Counted from the stretch's first letter, positions 1 through 4,755 are shown. The stretch is 5,333 bases of DNA from an uncultured Clostridia bacterium (GCA_905236685.1 CAJOPD010000086.1:1-5333); one strand, 5' to 3'. Notes: generated by a model not told the origin, from the sequence alone. Translations and numbers: made by a program.

Positions 1-1568
1 ACGCCGCAGCCCGTGCCGATAAGCATCGGAATAAATGATTTGCCCGAAAGACCGAACTTTCTGAAAATCCTGTCAAGTACAAACGCAATTCTTGCAATAT
101 ATCCGCACGCCTCCAAAAATGCCAGCAGGAAGAACAGTACGAGCATCTGCGGTACAAAGCCGAGCACGGCGCCAACGCCTGCTACGATACCGTCTAATAT
201 AAGCCCCGAAAGCCATTCCGACGCTCCTGCTTTTTCCAAGCCTTCGCCGATAAGTGCCGGTATTCCCTTAATCCAAATTCCGTATTCGGCAGGGTCGGGC
301 TCATCAAATCCGTTTACCTCAAAGTACCTTACCGCATCCTTATATGAAACGGAAAGCACATCTTCACCTGCGTCTTGCGGGACTTCGTCATAGTAAACCA
401 AAACATCTGATGTCGCCAAGGTTTCCTCATCTTCAACCCGGACAGTTGAAGTCGCATTTCCCGATACTTTCTTCATTTCGGAAAGTGCAGTATCGCTGTC
501 AAAGTCCTCCGCCTCGGTATCAAGCTCATAAAAGGCGTTTACCGCATTCAAATTATCAGTATATTCTTCGCTTACTTCCTCATATTCTCCGCCGCCTATG
601 CCGAACAAGTGCCAGCCATCGCCAAAAAGGCAGTCATTTGCCCAGTCGGTAGATGCTGCGCCTATACCTACCATAGAAATATAGTACACAAGATACATAA
701 CCGCCGCAAATATGGGAAGTCCCAACCATCTGTTCGTTACAATCTTGTCTATTTTATCAGAATGGGAAAGCTTACCTGCATCTTTCTTATTATAACAGGT
801 TTTAAGAATTTCTGCAATATATACATATCTTTCATTTGTGATAATGCTTTCCGCGTCGTCGTCAAGCTCGCTTTCCGCCGCCTTTATATCCTCCTCAATA
901 TGCAAAAGCGTGTCGGGCTCTATTTTCAGCTTTTTTATAATCTTTTCGTCACGCTCAAAAACCTTTATTGCATACCATCTCTGCGCATCAAGCGACATAT
1001 TATGAAGCACTGCCTCCTCAATATGCGCTATTGCGTGCTCGACAGGTCCTGAAAATGTATGCGGCGGCACCGATTTTCCGTTTTTGGCGGCTGATATCGC
1101 TTCCTCTGCCGCCTTCATAACTCCGTCACCCTTTAATGCCGATATTTCCACTATCTTACAGCCGAGCCTTTTTTCCAGCATTTTTGTATCCAGCTTGTCG
1201 CCGTTCTTCCTCACAATATCAATCATATTTACCGCGACAACAACGGGTATGCCAAGCTCGATAAGCTGTGTTGTTAAATACAGATTTCTTTCAATATTGG
1301 TTCCGTCAACAATATTAAGTATGGCGTCCGGCTTTTCGTCAATCAGATAATTCCTCGCAACAACTTCTTCCAGCGTATACGGCGAAAGAGAATATATGCC
1401 GGGAAGGTCTGTAATCGTGACATCGCTGTTCTTTTTCAGCTTTCCTTCCTTTTTTTCAACGGTAACGCCGGGCCAGTTCCCCACAAACTGATTTGAACCC
1501 GTAAGTGCGTTAAACAGCGTAGTCTTTCCGCTGTTTGGATTTCCCGCAAGTGCAATTTTTATACTCAT
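1..1568 (-). CDS. feoB: Ferrous iron transporter FeoB, C-terminal part cut by window edge
   Basis: FeoB is the membrane permease for Fe(II), with an N-terminal cytosolic G-protein domain fused to a polytopic membrane domain. The minus strand reads without a stop from ATG 1568 to the left edge (522 full residues; the family is usually about 650-750, so the rest lies outside). G-protein motifs are all visible: P-loop GNPNSGKT at residues 9-16, Thr36 in switch I after NWPGV, DLPG at 54-57, NMID (G4) at 114-117 and Ser143-Ala144 (G5). The first membrane helix is about 283-305, and the conserved core (GFVPQ at 470-474, Cys488 in EACGY, GLSGKSFIP, Cys521 in GTGCG) follows. Between them lies an unusually long, acidic segment, about residues 317-432, predicted outside the cell. 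The start is set by the GGGGGT ribosome site at about 1576-1581. It is the last visible gene of the feoA-feoA-feoB operon, 47 bp after feoA, and that gap contains an operator-like dyad. Confidence 0.97.
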   Translation of the reverse strand, partial: MSIKIALAGNPNSGKTTLFNALTGSNQFVGNWPGVTVEKKEGKLKKNSDVTITDLPGIYSLSPYTLEEVVARNYLIDEKPDAILNIVDGTNIERNLYLTTQLIELGIPVVVAVNMIDIVRKNGDKLDTKMLEKRLGCKIVEISALKGDGVMKAAEEAISAAKNGKSVPPHTFSGPVEHAIAHIEEAVLHNMSLDAQRWYAIKVFERDEKIIKKLKIEPDTLLHIEEDIKAAESELDDDAESIITNERYVYIAEILKTCYNKKDAGKLSHSDKIDKIVTNRWLGLPIFAAVMYLVYYISMVGIGAASTDWANDCLFGDGWHLFGIGGGEYEEVSEEYTDNLNAVNAFYELDTEAEDFDSDTALSEMKKVSGNATSTVRVEDEETLATSDVLVYYDEVPQDAGEDVLSVSYKDAVRYFEVNGFDEPDPAEYGIWIKGIPALIGEGLEKAGASEWLSGLILDGIVAGVGAVLGFVPQMLVLFFLLAFLEACGYIARIAFVLDRIFRKFGLSGKSFIPMLIGTGCG

Positions 1569-1584
1569 AATTTCTACCCCCTAA

Positions 1585-1600
1585 GTTAGTTTATGCTAAC
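1585..1600 (-). promoter_or_regulatory. Internal DtxR-type operator just upstream of feoB
   Basis: The minus strand reads GTTAGCATAAACTAAC, an imperfect dyad that matches the three copies in the feoA upstream region (same GTTAGCA half, same 16-bp length, same orientation). It ends 4 bp before the feoB ribosome binding site, in the gap between feoA and feoB. I see no good promoter in the gap, so the site could repress a weak internal promoter, act as a roadblock to elongation, or be relict. Its role as an operator of the adjacent DtxR-family protein is inferred. Confidence 0.6.
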
Positions 1601-1615
1601 AACCTCTTAAAAAAA

Positions 1616-1837
1616 TTATTCCACGCAAATTATCTGCGCGTCCTGTTTCCGCACCGAAAGCTCATATCCGCGTACGGTAACTTCAATAGGGTCACCCAAA
1701 GGCGCAACTTTTCTCACATAAATTTTTGTGCCCTTGGTAACGCCCATATCCATAATACGCCGCTTTACCGCACCTTCACCTGTGAGCTTTACTACCTGTA
1801 CCTCTTCTCCTACCTTAACATCTTTTAAAGTTTTCAT
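1616..1837 (-). CDS. feoA: FeoA family protein (second FeoA, next to FeoB)
   Basis: A 73-residue SH3-like FeoA protein, the usual length. FeoA proteins are small cytosolic partners of FeoB needed for full Fe(II) uptake; the exact mechanism is debated. Family hallmarks are visible: LKDVKVGEEVQV at the N-terminus, RRIMDMGVTKGTKI at 26-39, the typical APLGDP turn at 45-50 and GYELSVR at 57-63 near the end. The start is fixed by a very strong GAGGGGGG ribosome site at 1843-1850. It begins 16 bp after the first feoA ends and lies 47 bp before feoB, so all three are cotranscribed. It differs clearly from the upstream copy, which lacks the APxGDP turn, so the two are distinct subfamilies and not a recent duplication. 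Confidence 0.95.
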   Translation of the reverse strand: MKTLKDVKVGEEVQVVKLTGEGAVKRRIMDMGVTKGTKIYVRKVAPLGDPIEVTVRGYELSVRKQDAQIICVE

Positions 1838-1853
1838 ATTTACCCCCCTCTTT

Positions 1854-2066
1854 TTATACTAAAATTTTATTCGCCATCGCGGCGTCAATCGCAACACGCG
1901 ACTCCTTTACCTTAACAATAACATTACCGCCCAAAGTGCTTATAACAGTTGCGTTTCCGCCTACTGCAAATCCCAGATTTTCAAGATGCTTTTTTATCTC
2001 AGGATTGCCGCCAATTCTCTTTATTACACACTCTTGCCCGATTTCTGCAAAGCTTATGGGAATCAT
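1854..2066 (-). CDS. feoA: FeoA family protein (first gene of the feo operon)
   Basis: A 70-residue FeoA-domain protein of normal length. The pattern ISFAEIGQECVIKRI, HLENLGF at 27-33, a GGN pair of turns (36-38 and 46-48), and SRVAIDAAMANKI at the end matches the FeoA type that stands first in clostridial feoAAB operons. The start ATG is preceded by AGGAAGTG (about 2072-2079). It is expressed from the consensus promoter at 2146-2118 with a leader of about 45 nt that carries an operator dyad. The domain is homologous to the C-terminal SH3-like domain of full-length DtxR/IdeR, which the divergently encoded regulator here lacks. What it does beyond supporting FeoB cannot be read from the sequence. 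Confidence 0.94.
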   Translation of the reverse strand: MIPISFAEIGQECVIKRIGGNPEIKKHLENLGFAVGGNATVISTLGGNVIVKVKESRVAIDAAMANKILV

Positions 2067-2092
2067 ACTGTCACTTCCTTACCAAAGTCTTG

Positions 2093-2108
2093 GTTAGTCC
2101 TTGCTAAC
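2093..2108 (-). promoter_or_regulatory. Operator dyad in the feoA leader (site B)
   Basis: The minus strand reads GTTAGCAAGGACTAAC; with one flanking base each side the arms GGTTAG and CTAACC are a perfect 6-bp inverted repeat with a 6-bp spacer. It covers about +3 to +18 of the predicted feo transcript, where a bound repressor would block initiation or early elongation. It is 31 bp from site C, near three helical turns, so both sites would face the same side of the DNA. Confidence 0.72.
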
Positions 2109-2117
2109 CTTTACTAT

Positions 2118-2146
2118 ATTATAGTTACCTTATGCTAACTTGTCAA
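2118..2146 (-). promoter_or_regulatory. Sigma-A promoter of the feoAAB operon
   Basis: The minus strand has TTGACA at 2146-2141 and TATAAT at 2123-2118, both perfect consensus, separated by exactly 17 bp. Transcription should start near 2111, giving a leader of about 45 nt before feoA. Such a strong promoter needs tight repression, in keeping with the operator that fills its spacer and the second one just downstream of the start. Confidence 0.9.
2124..2139 (-). promoter_or_regulatory. Operator dyad inside the feo promoter spacer (site C)
   Basis: The minus strand reads GTTAGCATAAGGTAAC. The GTTAGCA half is identical to the other copies; the other half has one change (GGTAAC). It fills 16 of the 17 bp between the -35 and -10 boxes, so a bound repressor would directly exclude RNA polymerase. 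Confidence 0.72.
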
Positions 2147-2191
2147 TGGTTTTGCGCAATTATCGCTTAATTTCGTCAGTATATATAATTG

Positions 2192-2207
2192 GTTAGCTCT
2201 TGCTAAC
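2192..2207. promoter_or_regulatory. Operator dyad on the regulator side of the divergent region (site D)
   Basis: GTTAGC-TCTT-GCTAAC is a perfect 6-4-6 inverted repeat, the most symmetric of the four copies. It lies 46 bp upstream of the feo -35 box and 84 bp before the regulator start at 2291. A plus-strand TATAAT (2184-2189, no good -35 box) lies just before it, so it could serve autoregulation of the regulator gene. Confidence 0.65.
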
Positions 2208-2243
2208 TAATATTTTGTATATTTTATATGAATTTTTACCCTA

Positions 2244-2272
2244 TTGCAATTTTTGAAAAAATATGGTAGTAT
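2244..2272 (+). promoter_or_regulatory. Candidate promoter of the DtxR-family regulator
   Basis: TTGCAA (2244-2249), a 17-bp spacer and TAGTAT (2267-2272) preceded by TGG, an extended -10 feature. The start would fall near 2279, leaving only about 12 nt before the ATG but keeping the ribosome site. An alternative is TATAAT at 2184-2189, which lacks a recognisable -35 box but abuts site D. I cannot decide between them. Confidence 0.35.
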
Positions 2273-2278
2273 GTAAAT

Positions 2279-2285
2279 GAGGTGA
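2279..2285 (+). promoter_or_regulatory. Ribosome binding site that fixes the regulator start at 2291
   Basis: GAGGTGA lies 5 bp before ATG 2291. An in-frame GTG at 2282 is part of this motif and has no ribosome site of its own, so translation should start at 2291. Confidence 0.8.
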
Positions 2286-2290
2286 GATAT

Positions 2291-2659
2291 ATGGCTGTCA
2301 ATGAATCAAAGGAAATGTATCTTGAAACGATACTTCTTCTTTCTAAAAACGGCGGAACTGTGCGCTCGATAGACATCAGCGAGTATATGGGCTACTCAAA
2401 GCCCTCGGTGAGCCGTGCGATGAACATTTTAAAAGAGGAGGGTTATATTGAGGCGGATTACCGCGATGGCATTATTCTTACTGAAAAGGGCAGAAAAAAA
2501 GCTGCGGAGGTTTATGACCGCCATACAACTCTTACAAAAATGTTTGAGGCGCTTGGCGTTGACAAAGAAACAGCGGCAGACGACGCCTGCAAAATAGAAC
2601 ACTGTATAAGCGACAAAACATTTTCGGCAATAAAAAAGCATTTTGCAAAATATAACTAA
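2291..2659 (+). CDS. Short DtxR-family, iron-type metalloregulator (two-domain, no SH3 domain)
   Basis: A 122-residue DtxR-family repressor, likely sensing Fe(II) and controlling the divergent feoAAB operon. The N-terminal winged helix covers about residues 5-65, with the recognition helix in SKPSVSRAMNILKEEGYI (36-53); the dimerisation and metal domain follows (about 66-120). By alignment from memory with DtxR (Met10, Cys102, Glu105, His106), the primary metal site is intact: Met9, Cys100, Glu103, His104. Met and Cys here, where MntR has Asp and Glu, point to iron and not manganese. Of the ancillary-site residues (His79, Glu83, His98 in DtxR) only His78 remains; the others are Thr82 and Ala96. 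The protein stops where DtxR and IdeR continue into an SH3/FeoA-like third domain, so it has MntR-like length with DtxR-like ligands. Four GTTAGCA-type dyads near feoA and feoB are its probable sites. A terminator follows directly. Confidence 0.92.
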   Translation: MAVNESKEMYLETILLLSKNGGTVRSIDISEYMGYSKPSVSRAMNILKEEGYIEADYRDGIILTEKGRKKAAEVYDRHTTLTKMFEALGVDKETAADDACKIEHCISDKTFSAIKKHFAKYN

Positions 2660-2733
2660 AAAAAGATGATTTTTGATATGCACCCCAAAAGCTTGATACT
2701 TTTGGGGTGCACTTTATTGCAATCATCTTTTTT
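2659..2733. terminator. Nested bidirectional terminator between convergent genes
   Basis: An inner perfect 13-bp inverted repeat (TGCACCCCAAAAG at 2679-2691 with 2699-2711, 7-nt loop) lies inside an outer perfect 13-bp repeat (2659-2671 with 2721-2733) made of an A6 run plus GATGATT. Read in either direction the structure ends in a U6-rich arm, so it can end both the regulator transcript and the cysK-rrf2 transcript. The outer arms overlap the stop codons of both genes. Confidence 0.85.
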
Positions 2734-3160
2734 AAATTACATAATTATCGGCAATATTATCGCTCATAAGGTCCAAAACGGTTATGTTATCAAAGTAGTT
2801 TTTTAAAAGGTCATATGCGCCCTTCCACATTTTGACAGTTCGACATTTGCCTTCTCTTTCGCACGGCTTTGCGCCCTCTGCAAGACAGGCAACAGGCGCA
2901 ATAGAGCCTTCTGCCGCTATTAAAATTTCCATTACGGTACAGCTTTCGGGCGATTTCGCGAGCCTGTATCCGCCGCCTTTTCCGTGCATACCCTCAATAA
3001 GTCCCGCTTTTGTTAAAAGCGGCAGAATTCTTTCGATATATTTGAGCGAAATGCCCTGTCTGTCTGCGACCGTTTTCATTGCCACATAGTCTTTTCCGCC
3101 GTTTTCTGCCAAATCAATCATCACTCTTACGGCATAACGCCCCTTTGTAGATATAAGCAT
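2732..3160 (-). CDS. Rrf2-family regulator (CymR/IscR-like) with three cysteines
   Basis: A 142-residue Rrf2-family transcription factor. It opens with the family signature MLISTKGRYAVRVMIDLA; the winged helix spans about 1-70, with ISLKYIERIL (37-46) in the recognition region and GKGGGYRLA (60-68) as the wing. Residues Cys92, Cys100 and Cys106 (C-x7-C-x5-C) lie where IscR binds its [2Fe-2S] cluster (C-x5-C-x5-C plus His107), but the position matching His107 is Val109. Bacillus CymR, which controls cysteine metabolism, has no such cysteines. It follows cysK by 10 bp, so it is cotranscribed with it and probably binds the dyad at the cysK transcription start. The start is ATG 3160, with GAGG at 3167-3170; an in-frame extension to 3229 would run 59 bp into cysK with no ribosome site. 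CymR-like control of cysteine synthesis, IscR-like Fe-S sensing, or both remain possible. Confidence 0.92.
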   Translation of the reverse strand: MLISTKGRYAVRVMIDLAENGGKDYVAMKTVADRQGISLKYIERILPLLTKAGLIEGMHGKGGGYRLAKSPESCTVMEILIAAEGSIAPVACLAEGAKPCEREGKCRTVKMWKGAYDLLKNYFDNITVLDLMSDNIADNYVI

Positions 3161-3166
3161 AATACG

Positions 3167-3173
3167 CCTCTTA
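3167..3173 (-). promoter_or_regulatory. Ribosome binding site of the Rrf2 gene, fused to the cysK stop codon
   Basis: The minus strand reads TAAGAGG: the cysK stop TAA runs straight into GAGG, 6 nt before ATG 3160. This tight layout supports translational coupling and fixes the Rrf2 start. Confidence 0.7.
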
Positions 3174-4103
3174 CTTTTCAAAAAGCGGTGTCGACAGGTA
3201 TCTGTCACCCGTATCGGGAAGCAATACAACGATATTTTTCCCCTTATTTTCTGGACGCTTTGACAACTCTATCGCAGCATATGCAGCCGCACCTGACGAT
3301 ATTCCGACCAGCACTCCCTCGCTCCTGCCTATTCTTCTGCCTGTTTCAAAAGCGTCTTCATTGGACACGGGTATAATTTCATCATAGATTTTTGTATTTA
3401 ATACTTCGGGCACAAATCCTGCGCCTATACCCTGAATTTTATGCGCTCCCGCAACGCCTGTTGACAAAACTGCCGAGCTTTGCGGCTCTACCGCTACCAC
3501 CTTTACATCGGGGTTTTTGGATTTTAAATACTCGCCGACACCCGTCACGGTACCGCCAGTGCCAACGCCTGCAACAAAAATGTCAACTTTTCCTTCCAAA
3601 TCCTCATAAATTTCAGGACCTGTTGTATCAAAATGTGCTTTGGGATTTGCGGGATTGACAAACTGACCTGCTATAAAGCTGTTCGGAATTTCCGCTTTAA
3701 GTTCCTCCGCCTTTGCTATTGCGCCCTTCATTCCCTTTGCGCCGTCAGTCAAAACAAGCTCCGCTCCGTACGCCTTCATAAGCTGTCTGCGCTCTACCGA
3801 CATAGTTTCAGGCATTACTATTATTATCCGATAGCCACGCGCCGCCGCTACCATAGAAAGACCGATACCCGTATTTCCGCTGGTTGGCTCTATTATTACA
3901 GAATTTTCATTAAGCAAGCCCTTTTTTTCTGCGTCGTCTATCATCGCCTTTGCAATTCTGTCCTTAACCGAACCTGCGGGATTAAAATATTCCAGCTTTG
4001 CAAAAATTTTTGCGCCGCTCTCTTCCTCTTTTTCAATGTGTGTAAGCTCCAAAATAGGAGTTTTTCCGATTAGTTCGTCTGATGATTTGTAAATTTTTCC
4101 CAT
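3171..4103 (-). CDS. cysK: O-acetylserine sulfhydrylase (cysteine synthase A)
   Basis: A 310-residue PLP enzyme that makes L-cysteine from O-acetylserine and sulfide, the last step of cysteine synthesis in the cytosol. The full set of fold-type II motifs is present: NPAGSVKDR with the Schiff-base lysine Lys47, the substrate loop TSGNTG at 74-79, the phosphate-binding GTGGT at 181-185, VEP and QGIGAGF in the C-terminal half, the SSG serine that contacts the PLP ring nitrogen (269-270), and PDTGDRYLST at the end. The length is normal for CysK; there is no C-terminal CBS domain as in cystathionine beta-synthase. GGAGGC at 4111-4116 sets the start. It is the first gene of a two-gene operon with the Rrf2 regulator, under a consensus promoter with a dyad at the transcription start. 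No cysE is visible in the window. Confidence 0.97.
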   Translation of the reverse strand: MGKIYKSSDELIGKTPILELTHIEKEEESGAKIFAKLEYFNPAGSVKDRIAKAMIDDAEKKGLLNENSVIIEPTSGNTGIGLSMVAAARGYRIIIVMPETMSVERRQLMKAYGAELVLTDGAKGMKGAIAKAEELKAEIPNSFIAGQFVNPANPKAHFDTTGPEIYEDLEGKVDIFVAGVGTGGTVTGVGEYLKSKNPDVKVVAVEPQSSAVLSTGVAGAHKIQGIGAGFVPEVLNTKIYDEIIPVSNEDAFETGRRIGRSEGVLVGISSGAAAYAAIELSKRPENKGKNIVVLLPDTGDRYLSTPLFEK

Positions 4104-4120
4104 ATTTTTTGCCTCCTTTT

Positions 4121-4139
4121 ACCTACCTAATTAGTAGGT
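4121..4139 (-). promoter_or_regulatory. Probable Rrf2 operator at the cysK transcription start
   Basis: ACCTAC and GTAGGT form a perfect 6-bp inverted repeat around a 7-bp AT-rich spacer that contains CTAATTAG-type symmetry. The dyad covers about +1 to +20 of the predicted transcript. The heptamer TTAGTAG also occurs twice on the plus strand (4131-4137 and 4139-4145), extending the repeat toward the -10 box. The size and AT-rich centre fit Rrf2-family sites; assignment to the protein encoded by the second gene is inferred. Confidence 0.65.
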
Positions 4140-4146
4140 TAGTAGT

Positions 4147-4175
4147 ATTTTAACATCATTTTCCTGCTTTGTCAA
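4147..4175 (-). promoter_or_regulatory. Sigma-A promoter of the cysK-rrf2 operon
   Basis: The minus strand has TTGACA at 4175-4170 and TAAAAT at 4152-4147 with a 17-bp spacer. The start is expected near 4140, giving a leader of about 37 nt. The -35 box begins only 9 bp after the U-run of the upstream gene's terminator. Confidence 0.88.
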
Positions 4176-4184
4176 TACTTTTTT

Positions 4185-4216
4185 AAAAAAATTGCGATAA
4201 GTTTTAACTTACCGCA
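4185..4216 (-). terminator. Intrinsic terminator of the amidase gene
   Basis: On the minus strand the stem is TGCG-G-TAAGTT with AACTTA-T-CGCA (one mismatch, 4216-4206 with 4203-4193), followed by A and seven Ts (4191-4185). It starts 4 bp after the stop codon of the gene at 4706-4221 and insulates the cysK promoter from it. Confidence 0.82.
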
Positions 4217-4220
4217 TTTT

Positions 4221-4706
4221 TTAAGTTCCTACATTATAGATGTGTATCGGTCGTATTCCCCGATAAACATAGCTTGAAAGGGGGCGGCAATTGCTGTCCA
4301 CGCTATGCGCCGCAACCAAGACCGTTTCAGGTGTGCCGTCGCCTGCGTCCACCACGACAGGTGAATGGTTAAAGTCAGGTCCTTCCTTAAATTTCAACTG
4401 GACAATATCCCCTGCCATAATTCTTTTAAGCTCAACAAGCTCGCCCTGCGGTCCGACACCTTTGTTATTTATTAAAAAGTTATACAAAAATTCCACGCCC
4501 GTCCAGGAGGCAGTGCGGTTTGACGCGTTTATATAATACCAGCCGAAAACAGGCGTATAATTCATAACTCCCGAGCCTGCATAAAGGCACTGTGACGCGA
4601 AATTTGTGCAGTCGCCCCCAAGCTCTGAAAAATCAAAAAATTCAGGGTTTCTGGCATATGCCCATCTGTTTGCATATTCGACCGCCCTTACTCTGTCATA
4701 TCTCAT
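4221..4706 (-). CDS. Stand-alone Amidase_6-type (papain-like) domain protein
   Basis: A 161-residue protein that is almost entirely one putative amidase domain (Pfam Amidase_6, a papain/NlpC-like fold). The N-terminal pattern YDRVRAVEYANRWAYARNP and the core GGDCTNFASQ with probable nucleophile Cys33 are diagnostic. GWYY (55-58), SWTGVEFLY (67-75) and GDIVQL (99-104) follow, then His114 in NHSPVVV as likely catalytic base and AAHSVD at 132-137. The true substrate of this family is poorly known; a peptide or cell-wall amide is usually assumed. There is no signal peptide or membrane segment with this start, so the protein appears cytosolic, odd for a wall hydrolase. ATG 4706 is chosen because GAGGGTG lies at 4715-4721; an in-frame TTG 51 bp upstream would overlap the previous terminator. 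The gene stands alone, with terminators before and after it. Confidence 0.87.
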   Translation of the reverse strand: MRYDRVRAVEYANRWAYARNPEFFDFSELGGDCTNFASQCLYAGSGVMNYTPVFGWYYINASNRTASWTGVEFLYNFLINNKGVGPQGELVELKRIMAGDIVQLKFKEGPDFNHSPVVVDAGDGTPETVLVAAHSVDSNCRPLSSYVYRGIRPIHIYNVGT

Positions 4707-4737
4707 AAAAATATCACCCTCTATTATTTTATGAGAT
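4700..4737 (-). promoter_or_regulatory. Inverted repeat spanning the amidase ribosome site and start codon
   Basis: Perfect 11-bp arms (ATCTCATAAAA at 4700-4710 and TTTTATGAGAT at 4727-4737) flank 16 bp. In an mRNA the start codon (4706-4704) would be in the 3' arm and the GAGGGTG ribosome site in the loop. A weak promoter-like pair, TTGTGT at 4757-4752 and TCATAA at 4734-4729 with a 17-bp spacer, overlaps the 5' arm. If that promoter is used, the arm is not transcribed and the repeat could act only as DNA. Confidence 0.5.
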
Positions 4738-4755
4738 GACCTACTGCCGTGACAC

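Noticed and set aside
13..1350. Several open frames on the plus strand (13-393, 344-652, 609-1052, 1084-1350)
   Set aside because: They lie antisense to feoB, which carries an intact set of GTPase and permease motifs; their translations are low-complexity and show no domain or ribosome site.
2282..2659. Longer regulator starting at GTG 2282
   Set aside because: The GTG is inside the ribosome binding site of ATG 2291 and has none itself; DtxR-family proteins begin close to the residues following 2291.
2291..2659. Manganese regulator MntR
   Set aside because: The length fits, but the Met9 and Cys100 ligands and the divergent feoAAB operon favour an iron-type regulator.
2429..2726. Minus-strand open frames across the DtxR-family gene
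   Set aside because: They are antisense to a well-supported gene and run through the terminator hairpin; no domain is recognisable.
2732..3229. Longer Rrf2 protein starting at 3229
   Set aside because: It would overlap cysK by 59 bp and lacks a ribosome site; the family signature starts at Met 3160, which has GAGG in front.
4104..4220. T-box, SAM or other riboswitch in the cysK leader
   Set aside because: The predicted leader is only about 37 nt and is occupied by the dyad and ribosome site; the nearby hairpin is the terminator of the previous gene.
4725..4733. CATAAAATA resembling a sporulation sigma-K -10 element before the amidase
   Set aside because: Transcription would then start inside the ribosome binding site, and the -35 match is only a dinucleotide at poor spacing.
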